64,000 bases of DNA from Atkinsonella hypoxylon (taxonomy: Eukaryota > Ascomycota > Sordariomycetes > Hypocreales > Clavicipitaceae): contig JFHB01000034.1 of assembly GCA_000729835.1 (NCBI GenBank), positions 62,001-126,000 on the forward strand, written 5' to 3'. The translations under genes and the position numbers were made by a program. This document shows positions 43,828-56,960 of the stretch, piece after piece; within the stretch, counting starts at the first letter, position 1; every line of letters begins with the position of its first letter. The notes under the pieces are model-generated. The model was not told the DNA's origin. It saw only the letters and a program-made list of their open reading frames with translations, and did no database searches.

Positions 43828-46800
43828 GGCAAGACCTGAAGGGCCAATGCCACGATAGACCCGAGAACGCTCATGTAGCACGACGAACCGATTTCGGGCC
43901 ACCCTCCGGGGAAAAGCCACACAATGACGGAAGGGTGCAGCGTCGATTGTTTTTCCCAACAGCAGATTTGTGGACGTGATGGTCCCTTTTGCGTGTAAGC
44001 CGCCAGCTGGTAGGTGCCGACGGCGGCCATCGTGGCTCGTCGACTACCAATCAGGACTCCTAACAAGGGATTGGGAATGCTGAGGAGGTAACTAGTCTAC
44101 TCCCTTGTATTCACGGAGATTTGCAGTTGTTTCTGAAAAGTCGGTTCACTGGTCGCGGAAGCTGGAAAGCTAGACTTGACACAGCCACGCGACGCGGCAT
44201 ACAGCGGGGCCACCCGCAGAACGTCCAGCCAATGAATGGGCCATGAGAGATGAGAGAACGAGAGAGCGCGCGGCCCTAACTACGGAGTAGGACAGCGACA
44301 GACACCACGACCCAGTGGGAGAGTGGCCTGCAGATCCCGCCTGTGTACGGAGTAGTTACTCTGTTAATTAGGTATTCAAATGCCACCAGACAAGCATGAG
44401 TTGCGTCCCGCCCGCCGCCGAGGCGGTTCCGGCTAAAACTACAGGGCAAGGGCAAGGTCAACCCGCTTGCCCTGCCCCTGGCGCACGCCACGCTGCTTGC
44501 TTGCATGCTTACGGCGTATATACATACATGCTTACATGGCGAATGATCATGACATATGACATGGGTTGGCTTGACGGGTGGAATGGCCGATGTTGGTGAC
44601 GGGTGCCAGGGAGCCAGGGACAGGAACTAGCGCCAGCGTGACCTGTGGCCATGCCGCGTCCGCTGTGGTGCAAGCACCAGACTGGTCCGTTCGTGGCTTG
44701 AATCGACAAGTCGACAGACATGGTGGTGTTGTGACAAAAGTCCATGGCCCTCACACAATAGCAATGGCGATTTTGTCCATTTCTGCTGTGCTGATAACTC
44801 CGCGGCGATGCCAAGCCAGCATGAAGTACCCAGGTACCTGACCCAGTGAAAGCTGCGCCAGACCAGGTAGTTGGGAGCAAAAGCTGGCTATTCCGCAGAT
44901 AGCCCTATAATATGCGAGCTTAACCGATCACCTGGTCAAGGACTGCATTACGTCTGGTGCCAGAAGATGGGGTAGTTACCTCTTGCTACCCACTAATCTA
45001 GACTATAATAAACTATAAATCAGTAAGTACTGTATTCCGTACTATGGAATATCTTGGCTACAAACAAGGTTACATCGCACGACTCACTGCCCCACCGGGA
45101 CTGTCTAGCGCGCGGAAACGACTGGACGGTTGCCAGACCAGACCCGTTATAATCATGCTCCATGCATGTCATTTCACGTTTTCCACACAGAATTAAGATA
45201 TTTGACCCGAAGCCAACTGGCTACTCCGTCCACCTGCTGGTAGCTTATTGGCAGCGGTCGTTGCTCTATAGTTCCGATTCCCGATCTAGCAGGAGCACCT
45301 CCTACATGCTCTATTCTACGTCCCGGGTACTTCCCCGAGGTAGGTTCCCTGTCGCCAGTTGCAACAGCCGTGTTCACTCCAGCAGGCAGGTCTTCTTCAA
45401 CGTCTGAGTGGTGTGAAGGCCGTCGGTTCCACGGGGAAAAGGCGTTGAACCAGTGTTGCCGTGGCTGATGATCTAAAGGATCATCACCAAAAGGCACCTC
45501 TTTCGATTCGTTACGTGATTGACACGCCACAAAGTGTTGCGCGGCACCAGCCACAGTGGCGTTGAAGATCGTCTGTCGTCTTCGAACTCTAGGTGCCGAC
45601 TCCAGCAACATCATCCTGGGCTCAATGCACGCATCCGCGAATCAAGTTCTCCTCCCACGCGCGATCAACGGCGAAACATGTTAGCTGTCGATTCCACCAA
45701 ACTAGATGATGGCGTGGACGCTGATCAGAGCCACCATGCCAAGAAGATTGCACCAATCATCCAAAGCGCAAGCACGAGCTCCAGCCCGCAGCCGGTTACG
45801 AGCAGCGAATCGGTCAGACCATCAGTCGATTGTTGAAAACGTCTAAACGTTCTGGCGCGGACGTCGGGAAATGGAACCACGACGGAATACAAAAGTCTTT
45901 CATTCCTATCAACGTGCTCCATGCTGATATTCGTCTTGCAGAGAATCAGATTATCCCCTCGTAAAACGCGCAAGGTGGAACAACAAAGTACATCATCAGA
46001 AAGCATCGGCAGCCTTATGCGCTTTGCTTGCTTAACAATAGGAAAAGAATAGGGAAAATTGGATGTGGCAATATTTTCCACGTAAAGTGTCCTGGTCGGC
46101 GAGCAACGAGATAGCGCAGGATATTCGGGTTCAAGTACGGAGTACATTCGCAACATGCCAAAAGACCCGAGATAATCGCCAGCCCTTTCTCTTTCGTTGA
46201 AGTTGTGCGTCCTGCTGCACGCAACAACGACCGACACACTTGTTGCGAATACCTTTCACAGCCACACACTATTATTATGTTACTTTTTGGAGCGGAGGTC
46301 CCAACCCACAGTTTCTACACAAGCTTGTACGAAAGTCCTGCTCATTCACCGTCAAGTCATTTGGTCGAGTCCCCAACACAATGCCCTCGCAGTTGTGAAA
46401 CACACTCAGTCGCGTTAGCGCTTAAGGCCGCCCACCGGACTGTAAGTCGAATGGGAGGCATGAGCGACGTCGTACTCCGCAGTCCAACCCAAGAGGCGCT
46501 TATTACTCTCGTGCCTCAGCTGTGTTTTAAGATGAGGCTTGTCATGTCCGCCAGACGAAATGCCCAAGTGTTGTTGCTTAAATAAGCGTGATGGACCAAC
46601 ATCTGTGCACCGTACGGAGGGCCGTACGGAGGGAGTACTGTGATACCGTATCGTATGGTGCATGCGCAAACGTTGCCATTCATCCGTCCTGAGCCCCAGC
46701 CAACGAAGGCACCATGCGTGATGGGCGCGGGTCCTCTTGGTTATTCTGCAGACGGAAGGAGCAGAGCGGCATCATATAGATAGCATCACTTTGCCGTAGC

Positions 46801-47584
46801 GCTCCGCCCATTGTGCAACTGAGCTTCGTCGTCTTGTCTGCGCAGAACTCCATGTCGTGACATGCCGAGCGCCCGAGGTTCGCCCCCGAGGTTCGCCCCC
46901 TTTGCCACACACACACTCTCTCGAGAACTCCGTGGCAGACAATTTCACTTTCACTTGTGGCTGGACACGTACATGGAACAACCTCTCAAAGGGTCGAGCT
47001 GTCGCCACACTTGGTCGCAATCCTTACGTCTGGTCATATTATTGTTGCACATGACCGCCAAGCTCTCCTACCGGGGCTGAATATCGATATAAGGTGGGGT
47101 GTTTCAGTGTCTCTGTCTGGAGATTGCAGGAGAGGACTCCATTCGAGCCCAAGAACTTTTTCACGAGCCACTTCTCCACGTCGTGGCCTGAATCAACAAC
47201 TTCTCTCACCAGGGATACATAGGTACGTCCCCCCTCGTTAATTACGCCACAGTCCCTCGACTGAGCCCACGCTTGGCAGACCCCCCTCCCTCCCCTCCCA
47301 CCTTGTCAGTTGTTCTGTTTGTCGGGTTATTAGCCTCAACGCCTCAATTTTCTACAAGCAATTGCGCGGGGGGTTAAGTGCCAGTGCTCGCCCGTCAGCC
47401 CCAACAAGCCCCAGCACGGAGAGCCACACTGGATCCACCTGGGGCTGCTTGTCGCATTAGCCGGTAGCACACCAGTCGGACCACGACCATCACACGCCTC
47501 TCCATCCAGTCTTTGTTCACAGAGCTACATAATATCTACGCAATACCGGCCAGACCCGTCGACTCCTCCCGCCCAAGCTTTGTG

Positions 47585-47620
47585 GAAAAAAAAAAAAAAG
47601 GAAAAAGGAAAAAAAAAGGC
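47585..47620. repeat. A-rich runs in the grainyhead upstream region
   Basis: Three A-runs separated by GG pairs, about 36 bp, some 660 bp before the start codon. Confidence 0.8.
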
Positions 47621-48276
47621 CAAAGACCAGAGTCAAAAAAGCAGAGGCAGAGGCAGTGGCAGTCCATAGCACCACCGCATGGCACCTTCCTTGCCTGAAG
47701 CTCCACGAACCGTCCCTGCCCTCAGCTATATTTATGCACAGGCCTGGTCAGTGGTCAATTGGCCCTGCCTAGCCCCCACTACGGAGACCGAGACCGCCCA
47801 GCGCACCACTGACGACACTGGTAATATTCCGTCTGGATTCTGGGGCCGTTTTCTTCACACACCCTTCAGTCCTCTACATCCGTCGACCTCTTCTTTCTGC
47901 TCTTTGTTTTCTCCTCTGTATATTCCTCGTTTCGAGAATTCTCTTGATATTTCCACCCTTTCCTTCAACTTCTCTTCTTAGCCGCTGTTCCCTGCGCTTG
48001 CCATAGTCGCCTTGCGCTACCCTCTCGACATTCGTTAATAATTCTGGTATCACTGTATCCCATTCGGACCGCGTAAGCCATTCACTAGCGGTGTTGCTTT
48101 GGATATTTGACACACATATGTCTCTGGCCTTGATCAGACTATATGCTGCCGCTCGAGAAATTCGACTGAACGGGTTTCTCGAAATTCCCCATCTTCAATA
48201 AAGCAAGTACAACTGTTTTGTCTTTTTCAACGCCCTGGCCACCAGGAACATTCACAGCTGGCAAAACCGCTCCATC

Positions 48277-50974
48277 ATGTTTAGGCAAAGGTACGAATTA
48301 CTTCCCGCCTTCCTTCTATAGAACATTCTATTCCCCTGGTGAATTACGCTGGTCGGGTTCAAATGTCATTGAACTCGTGCGTGTGGCAAGCAATGACCCC
48401 TGTCTCGCTGCAAAAGCAAAACTAATTCCCAATAATATCGGGCCTTCTTTTGCTAACCCACCATTGCCCAATATAGAACGAGCTCGCAAAAGCCGGGCGA
48501 TGACTTGCTTGCCAACTTCAGGCAACAGTTTCCTGAAGTAGCGGCTGTCACTTCGGAGGCAACTGCCCCTTCAATAGCCCAAACGACCACTGCCGCCGAT
48601 AATCCGACACTCAATCTGCCAACCCAGAATCATAGGTACGTGTGACGATTACTAGCCAACAGGAATGTACACGCACGAGATGGAAATCTGTGTTTGCTTC
48701 TATGCTTCACGCAGAATTTGCTAATTACCATTTCAAATTACCAAACCGAGCAAGTTCCTTCGAAATTGTGCATTTCTAACTGTCAATCTTGTTTTTCGCA
48801 GAATGTCAAATATCGACAATGACACCTTTCATGACCAAGATCCGACGCCTAGAGCGTCGCATGAACCATGGAGATTCACTCCGTCACTGTTGGATCCAAA
48901 TTCGTATGCTTTCAACGCTTTCGCTAATGCACAACCGGGCTACTACACGCCAACCCCTGGTGGCAACAACACCTTGTTCCATCCACAGGCCGGGGATTTG
49001 CATACGCCATCGCTGGGAGTCGGTGGCATTGGGACGCCATTATCCATGCCGACCTCTGGAGACGCCCTTCAATCTGGGGCTACCGTGATGGACATGTCGG
49101 GTTTTCAGACGCTGCAGCCGCATCAATTTCACCACTTTAACCCGTTCATTCAGGGTGCGCCGCCGCAACAACAAGGCTATGCACCGACCTCTTTCGTTCA
49201 CCAAGACACAGGATATGAGACAATGGAACAAGATGCGCCAGTGTTGGAGGCGACTCCTGCGCAACATCGAATGCCTTCAATAGTGCCTGAAACGCAGCCG
49301 CAGCAGCACATAGCTACCAATCGCATGCAAATGAGCCATGCCCTTCCACCGAATGCCGAGACATTTCGTTTCCATTCGATATTAAATGCTCCTACTGCCA
49401 TGGTAAAACAAGCAGACGAGATCCCTATCACGTACCTCAACAAGGGGCAGGCGTACGCCCTCTCCGTCGTGGACACAGACATGAGCGGGCCCATACCACC
49501 CGACAGCAAGTATAGGACCTTTGTGCGGATCTCCTTCGAAGAGGAGGAACAGAGACAGAAACCGAGTGTATGCTGGGGTTTGTGGAAGGAGGGCAGAGGT
49601 AATAACGAGGCTCATCAAAGAGGCGGCAAACTCCAAGCAGTCGAGTATGTTGAAGCCAGTCAACCTGTCGATGCAGACGATAGACGGCCGCGCACTGAGC
49701 TCGAAAGCGCTTCTTTTGACGGTTTTTGTGTGACCTGGACGCCAGGGCCAAACAGTCCTCCTGAGATCAATCTTGCCGTCAGATTCAACTTCCTATCAAC
49801 AGATTTCAGCCACTCAAAAGGAGTGAAGGGGATACCAGTACGACTTTGTGCAAAGACCAGCGTTGTACCTGTCGACGGTTCGCTCAAGGACGAAACCAGC
49901 CCCGAAGTGTGCTTCTGTAAGGTCAAGTTATTCCGAGACCACGGCGCGGAGAGAAAACTCTCCAACGACATTGCTCACGTCAAAAAGTCCATTGACAAGC
50001 TCAAACAGCAGCTTGCACAGATAGAGAGCGGCATGAAGGACGTTGGCAAGAGGAAACGGCTGAGTAGCACCGCCAAGATCAATGATTCACAGCGACCTGG
50101 AAAAGTCCAGAAACACAAGCGAACTTGGTCTATGTCGTCGGCAAGCTCCGCTGGAGGAGGTGGTGTGGGTAGGGTGACACTGGAAGAGGATCTACAGATG
50201 AAGCTACAAACACTACAGGACATGTTTACCAGCACCCGACCAGTCAGCATACTGTACTTGCGGGGCAAGGATCTGGACAATCCTGACCTACATCCAGTTT
50301 CTCTACCTGGCGACATGTCCCCTCCAAACAAGGTAGATGTGCGTGATGGCCCTGGCTGGCAAGCTCGCAGCACGAAATCCTCTGTTACTGGGTCCATGAT
50401 ATCGCCATCCCCCAGCTCACTTTCGCTCGCTTCTCAAGCATCCGGTGTATGGCAGAACGTGGAGAATGCGACAGCGCCAAGCAAGACTTTCGAACAGTTA
50501 TCACGGGTCAACCGCACCGACGATGCAGGGACCCTCAGCGGATGGATTGAGGCCTTGGGAGTTGACCCGTCGTATAGGCCACCCTCAGAACAGGTGGAGA
50601 AACCGGTTGCTTGCTTCTATGTTCAATACGTGGACAAGGTGGAGCACGAAAAACCGTCATATCATCGTGCCATATATTTATCAAAGCGTACCGTGGAGGA
50701 GTTCAACGGCAAAGTGGCCAGCAAGTGGGGAATCGAACCAGCACGAATTCTTCGTTCTATCCATGTTATCCGAGATGGCTTGGAGATTGAAATGGACGAT
50801 AACGTTATTCGAGAGCTCAAGGAAGGGCAAGATATGCGGATGGAGGTCGAAGAGGTAATCGAGCAGCCTGCAGTGACCAAACGTGAATGGGAGATGTCTA
50901 TGGATGATGCAAGCAGAGAGAGTGACGGTGACGCCCCTCCAGCTAGGGGCTTTGTTCTACGTCTTGATTTTTGA
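48277..50974 (+). CDS. Grainyhead-like (CP2 family) transcription factor
   Basis: Sequence-specific DNA-binding protein; the fungal grainyhead homologue in Neurospora affects cell-wall remodelling and conidial separation. Exons are 48277-48290 (14 nt), 48477-48635 and 48802-50974, giving 781 aa. The first two exons supply MFRQRTSSQKPGDDLLANFRQQFPEV and reach the ORF that begins MSNIDND; both junctions split an AG|A arginine codon, and intron 1 has a GCTAAC branch site. The CP2 domain spans about residues 245-440: FRFHSILNAPTAM, KYRTFVRISFEEEEQRQKPSVCWGLWKEGRG, NEAHQRGGKLQAVEYVE, FNFLSTDFSHSKGVKGIPVRLCAKT. A coiled-coil-like helix and a basic KRKRLSS region follow. The C terminus (about 660-750, CFYVQYVDKVEHEKPSYHRAIYLSKRTVEEF..) looks like the ubiquitin-like/dimerisation end of the family. 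Both introns are long for this window (186 and 166 bp). Confidence 0.92.
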
Positions 50975-53900
50975 GGCACAGAAGCAATCCATTGCTTTTA
51001 GGCTTGGACGGAGAATGACTTGCCGTTGTTGCGACGTCCTGGGCATTTGAGGCACTTTATGACTAAATTACCGACGATGATATGCGGCTGCCGTCTATTA
51101 CGACTTACCGATACATACACGAAGCTCTCTATTTATCGACTACTACAAGGAAATCTACGAGGAAAGAAATCATTTCGGGCGTTTTAACGATTCTCGTGTC
51201 TTTAAATACATTACTGGCTAGGAGATACCACTCAGGCAAGTTGCTCCGTTGAGCAATGTTTTTCGTGAAGTTTTCTTTTCCTAATTTGGCACCTGGGAGA
51301 TACCACGAAAGGACACCGATCACTCGAAGTCGTTTCTTTTCTTCCTGCTTTTTTTCTTCTTCACATTGCAACTGTCTTTCTGCCACTGAGAAGGGCACAA
51401 CTCTTGTTGACTTGAAACTTAACAACTGCGTCTGCAGAGACGTATCTCAGGTTGGCTGTTTGAGGGATACTGTGTATACCTGAACGTTTTTGTAATAATT
51501 GGGTCTTTTGGAGACAGACTCTAGTATAAACGACGAACCATGTAATTCTCATGTCTTTCTCATCTTTCTAAAGCATTTGTATACGCTATACAGAGGTGAG
51601 GGATGGGATAGGATCCATCTTGTTGGATACCTTTTGGGGGGGTAGAAGACGTAGCATATACAGCATCTCCAGGTAATTCCGAGAAAGCCCCTCTTGCACC
51701 AAAAACTCACGCTTTTTAAGCCACAAAGATTTTTCAAATTCACTGCAAGCTTGTCTGGTATAGGGGTTCTATGTATGCTTAAAGTAAGTGGCCTAGTGCT
51801 GCTGCTGCTCAAAGGGCCTAGTTGCAAAGGCGACTGGTCGGGTGTGCTGTGAGTCTTTAGATGACCCGAGGGTTTGGAGGCAACGCTGAGCTGTAGACTC
51901 AGCGAGGAAGACAGCAAGCATTGGAATCATGTTGTCACGCTCCCTGGCTTTGTGGGTACGGCTCTCTCTGGATGTGCTCCGTATACTTGCTTGAATTAAC
52001 ATGCATTGATGTTAATGGCGGGGTGATAGGCTATTATTAGAACGAGGATAGTTTCTGACCTCGAATTTTGTAAACGAGTCCATAAAGACATGGTTGCGTG
52101 GGAAATGAAGATGCCGGTAACACTGGTTCAACTTGGCATGCTTCTGATTCCATCGGCCGCTGCCAGCGGCATAAGGCTGCTTCCATGCCTGCAGGCCTAT
52201 GGCGGTAAAAGCATGTCATGTCTGTAGCTGTGTCTCGTGGTGGCCTATTTTGGATATGTGACGAGGTAAATTGAACGTTGGAGACTGCTGTCTAGCGAGG
52301 GTCGGCTAGTGTAGAGTTGATACTCTGAAGAAATTTCCAAATATAATTATTCCTCCTGATCGGTTTATTTTGGCCTAGATTTAGACACCGTGGTCTGGTC
52401 GCGACGTACGTCGGCGGTGCACTCTTTCATGACTCGCATTCTACCGCAATTCGTTATTTTCCTCTTGGAGATGCACCGCCTGACTTTCCTATGTAAGGCA
52501 TCGAACAGCTTGTAGAGCTAAGGTTGCTTTATGTACAAGCTGTACGCGCTAATCTTAGCAGAGGAGCTACTTTGCGATCGCAGTTGGCTAATACTTTTTT
52601 TTTTGATAATTGAGGGCGTGGGGATTTACAATAGAGCAAGGGGGTCGATTTCCCCCTGCAATTGCAATGATCGCTTCCGGGGTGAGGATGGGGGGGTGAA
52701 TTTAACGTGGGATTCTGTCCCCACTCCTTTGGTCCTTCGGGCATTCGACATGTGATAATTGGGCGCTGGAGCTTGTAGCGGGCGACACACCGCTGACGGG
52801 CGGAAATTTTATCGACTCGGCTCGCGAACCAGGGTGACCGACTGGTTCATGTACCATCAGCGCAGGCCGTTATGCCACGCCACGCGACGCCCTGCTTGGA
52901 GTAAGCGGTCTGTGGCTGAGGTTGGATCCGCTTCCCGGGCCACGAATTAGCTTGTTGACCAATTACGGTAAAGCATTCATTCAGTCTGGTCTCTTCTCTG
53001 CTCCGTGCAATCGTCTCGCCCGAGTCCCCTGCCACCATCCGGGGAGCTTCTTCTCCTCGCAAGGCGCAAGTAGATGTGGGCGTGGACGTAGTGGTGTGAA
53101 GTTTAAAAAAAAAAAAAAACGCCCTTTACAAAGACGCTCCTGTATGGAGGCTACGCAGGCTGTAACTAGAGCATGAGATGGGAAAATGAAACAAAATCGA
53201 ATGTGCTGTATGCATGAATCGGTGTAGGATGGAAATGGAAAATGCATACTCGAGTGTTTGGATTGTGCTTGATACGTTGCACGTAGAATGTACAGAAGAG
53301 AAACAGGTTACTTTACATGAGCAATGTGGCTCATCGGTTGTTAGATCCGGGGACGTGATGGCATGCTTGACCCATGGCGTGGGTGAGTTGGGGTCGCAAT
53401 GAGCAGGCGACGGCCATGTCGAGGAAGCTGACGACGGCTTTCAAGTTTCAAGGGAGCGCGATAAAGCTATGATTGTGGTTTCCGGTATGTCCTCTCGCTC
53501 ACGAGCTAGGCCATGCATTTGCGTTTTGTGGCGGTGTGACCAGAAATGCAGTTCTCGCGCATTCCGACACGAGATGGCGGAAAGCGATGGCATTGGGTCA
53601 GAGGGCGTGACTGGGGGTGACGGCGAGTAACTGTATGAGAAAGCGTCGACTAGTTAGTACACAGACACAAAGAGTAGGAAGTACAAGCGTGGAGGACGTT
53701 ACGGATTGCGAGGGAAAGAAAGACATGAATCTTGTTCCGCGGATTGGATCAATAACATGGTTATTAATGCAGGATGGGTTTCGGGACCAATACCTAGAGG
53801 TGGCATAAAAGCTGCAATGGCCGAAAAGTATCGGAATGACATATCCCAGGCATTCGGATCGTCTCGAGGTTGGAGCGGACCACTCATTACACGATCCCAC

Positions 53901-55769
53901 CCCAGAAAATGTACGTGTTGGAGGAAAAATGCTCGTGGTCGATATTGGGAGGACTAGCGGGTGTGTTTCATTGATACGTCGTCAATTTTGTTTCTCTCGG
54001 TTCTGGCTCTCAGCTCGGGAGGCGTGCGCTAAATTAAGAAGATGCAGGGGATGGGACCCAAAAAAAAAAAAAAAAAAAGAAAGAAAGAAATTCGACTGAA
54101 GCCACAGAGCACATGGTAACTAGGGCACGCTTGGGGGGGGGGGCCCACCGCCCACGTCTTGGCGTGACATGCGTCCTGGGATGAACTGCATCGTATCGCC
54201 GATTTGCATCTCCGCTGCGAATGGCGAGGGCGGAAAGGGGTCCAGAAGGGCCTTGGCATCAAGCTCCATCTATCGTTCGGATGGCGCTTGTGACTAGTTA
54301 GTGCAGAGCCAAGACTTTGGCTGCAAGACAAGGGATGAAGAGGGTCTGGACGATTCCACTGCATGAATTCCCCATGAACTGCAGCTGTTCACTGCAGCTG
54401 TTCACTTACCTGCCAGCTGGCTGGCTATTAGTCTGGCACCAGCCGGCACCACTGCAGGCAGGCCTCCAGAGCCCACCGCCTTTCTCGTCGTCCAGGTCCA
54501 TTTTGTCGTGTCCTATCGACTGCTCGACGAAACGGCGGTGTTGAGCGCAGTGGCTGCTTGTACTCAATCGTCGATTTGCGGACAATCACGTGCCGAGATA
54601 CGTACGGTATATGCCCGATTATCATTTGTGCGCGATTCTGCGAGCTCGCGTAATACAGCTGAGCTAACTGACAGACCGACAACTGCACGCGCCACTGCAC
54701 CGCCACAATGACGTTCGGGCAAAAAGATCGGCGGGTTGTTACGAAAGATGCTTCCGAGTCAGGCAGGACTTGAGTGCGCAACTTCTGCAGGCTTTTTGCT
54801 CTATGGTATTGCTGGAAGAAGTCTGCTTGCATCCCGTTCAACGCTAATTTTCCCTATCCTGGACAGCTGAGTTTTCATTTGACCCCCTCGCCCCCTCTTG
54901 GCTTAGAAAATTCCCTCTTGATCTTGACAGCAATAGGACTTGGGGCTGAGACTGTCTGTCGATCTTTACCTAATGACCGCAAGCCGAGCTTCGAAGGTCG
55001 ACGATCCAACCAGCGTTGGCGATGAGAGACATGATCGCACTCGGCTTGGCTTCTGCGTCTCATTTCAGTTGCACACATCGTCAGGTAGAGCGAGCCAATG
55101 AGGGGTAGCCTCTGCGACGGATTTGGGACGCCAGCATGTCCAAATGACTGTATGCGAATGCCGAACTCCAGCTCTGATATTGATAAACGCTTTTGGGAGA
55201 GAGGGGAGCGAAAAGAGTCGACAGGTACACCTTGTGCTTTACATGGTCTTGAAATACAACATCCGCGATGAGGAACAATCAGCAAAGACAGAGGGCATTC
55301 CGCAACTTGGTGAGGTGCGGATTAGGATATTTGTGACAGACTCTCTTGTATGCCTAGGGCGAGGGAATACACAGTCTGGCCGAATATCGTACGTCATCCA
55401 GTCCGGGACTCGTTTCGAAAAGGCAGCAATTTGTCCGTCTACCTGGAGCGCCTTGTGGATCGAAATGCAGTCGGCATTCGCCAGTGTCCTTGACGTAGTG
55501 AGCTACAATGCCTGAGGATGGAAAGGTCGATGAGATCTGAGACGCTCATGTTATCGAGGCAGCTGGAGAGGACGTGTAATCACTGTCGAAACCTGAAGGT
55601 GGTTGAACATGGACGATGACTTGCCCGCAGAAGAGAGGACGCAGTTCTGTATGAGTGGATCACTATGTAAGAGAAATATCTACACCGAAATCATTTCAAC
55701 TCTGTGTGTCTGTAGCCCACGACGACTTTAGCTCGGCACCATGCTGGCTCAGTGCTACCAGTTGACGTG
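50975..55769. other. Gene desert between the grainyhead and nuclease genes, 4.8 kb
   Basis: 3' flanks of two convergent genes plus unassigned DNA. Features: A-run at 53104-53119, A-rich run at 54059-54090, a G-run at 54134-54143, and a 45-bp stretch near 51851 resembling one near 58091. The longest plus ORF (55123-55515, 130 codons) has no recognisable domain. No gene supported. Confidence 0.45.
54059..54090. repeat. A-run followed by GAAA units
   Basis: About 19 A residues and then GAAAGAAAGAAA. Confidence 0.85.
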
Positions 55770-56960
55770 TTAGTGCTCATGGCCATCTCGCCCTTTTCCA
55801 CAGCACGATCCGCCCACCGCCGCTCTCGCAAGCTGCGCGCGGCTCAGGGGACGGGGCTCGGGCAAGAAGTCGCGGCCCATGAGGTCTGGAACCCGAGACG
55901 CCTCATGGGAAGGAGACTCGTCGACAGCACGTTTGGAGACATGGGTGCTGTAGATCATGTTGAGCCAGTTGCCGAGGCGGTAACCTCCCTTTGTGATCTG
56001 AAGCTCTACCGTATCAATGACGGAGTCGTAATACGTCGGGTAGAGGTCGCCTTGCTGCAAGGCGTCGGCGCCGTTGGGCATCACGACCGAGCAAACATGG
56101 GCGTTCGCATCGGACGCCCAGCGCGTCGCTGTGGACACGGCATCCCCGATGTCATCGCCTTGAATCCAGCTTGCTGCTTGCGACTGGTACTTGCCCGACG
56201 TGATCTCCTGTACCAACTCGGCAGCCCAGCGCCGAGCGTCCTCGAGCTGGCCTCCGCCCACGAGCTTTTCCGGAATATAGGTGTCCCAGTCGGCGTGCAG
56301 GTTATCATTGTAGCCGTCAAAGGTGACTTGGATCTTGTTCCCACCTACTTCGTATGCCTCGTCGTGAAGAGGCTGCGTCAAGTCGCCCGTGACGTGAACG
56401 AGGAATTTCAGAGCCTCGGCGACATGAGCGTTGCTCAGCCTCCCGTCCGCTACGCGGCGCGTATAGTTTGCCATTGCGGATATCGAACACCCGTTGTTAC
56501 CGCAGTCACGATCATAGTTGACGTTGCAGTTGCCCGGGGGACTGTCTTCGGCGTCGATAAAGTGCAGCGGTGCCGACCATTTCCCCCCGGCTGTTGCGCG
56601 ATATTCGTCTGCCCAGGAGGCAACGTTGGCTAGGTACGAGGCCGACGTGTCGCTCAGGATACCCTGCGCCCTTTACGGTTCGAGAAATCCCCATCAGCAC
56701 ATCTGGATGAAGTACTCTTTTTTTTTTTTGTCATATTACTCGGCACTGATCAACCGGCAGAGCGGCAATCGGTGGGACAAAGCGCCGGCACAACATCCTC
56801 CCCCCCCCTCCCCTCCCTTCGAGGCTTACCATGACGTGGTGTCCGGTGTTAAGTAGTTCTGCGCGATATAGGCGACGGTGGCATGGCCTAACCTCCCCCA
56901 AGCATAGCTTCCCTGGAACAAACAGAGGCTGATAACGCCTGTTCTGAAAAGTGTCGACAT
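55770..56960 (-). CDS. Secreted S1/P1-type nuclease
   Basis: Zinc-dependent extracellular nuclease that degrades single-stranded DNA and RNA to 5' nucleotides. Exon 1 (56960-56830) encodes a signal peptide (MSTLFRTGVISLCLFQGSYA) and the mature start WGRLGHATVAYIA. A 159-bp intron (56829-56671) follows; exon 2 (56670-55770) completes 343 aa. All nine zinc ligands of the family are present: Trp21 (mature residue 1), His26, Asp65, His80, His136, Asp140, His146, His169 and Asp173. Asp83 in HFIDAED matches a phosphate-site residue. Cysteines at 92 and 100/105 fit the conserved disulphides. The catalytic domain ends near residue 285; a further 55-60 residues (KRAVDESPSHEASR..GGSCCGKGRDGHEH) form an unusual tail. 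Without the intron join the N-terminal Trp ligand would be lost, which supports the model. Confidence 0.93.

Larger units (their letters stand above)
42834..48276. other. Gene desert, second part, up to the grainyhead gene
   Basis: 5.4 kb without a supported gene. Contains the CAAAG array (43754-43827), TACGGAGTA/TACGGAATA motifs (44281, 44346, 45033, 46136), a duplicated CGCCCGAGGTTCGCCCC-like stretch near 46870-46900, and A-runs at 47585-47619. The last 700 bp or so is pyrimidine-rich and is likely promoter and leader of the downstream transcription factor, with a possible upstream ORF at 47679-47981. The 170-codon minus-strand ORF at 45725-46237 is within chance expectation. Confidence 0.4.

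Noticed and set aside
43485..44066. 193-codon minus-strand ORF with repeated LLCFA
   Set aside because: The repeated peptide is produced by the CAAAG microsatellite; flanking text shows no domain.
45725..46237. 170-codon minus-strand ORF ending in a hydrophobic stretch
   Set aside because: One or two ORFs of this length are expected by chance in 64 kb; no start context, introns or homology recognised.
55123..55515. 130-codon plus ORF
   Set aside because: No recognisable domain and no splice context; within chance expectation.
55752..56633. 293-codon plus-strand ORF
   Set aside because: It is exactly antisense to the S1/P1 nuclease exon, whose protein is strongly conserved; the plus frame has no family features.
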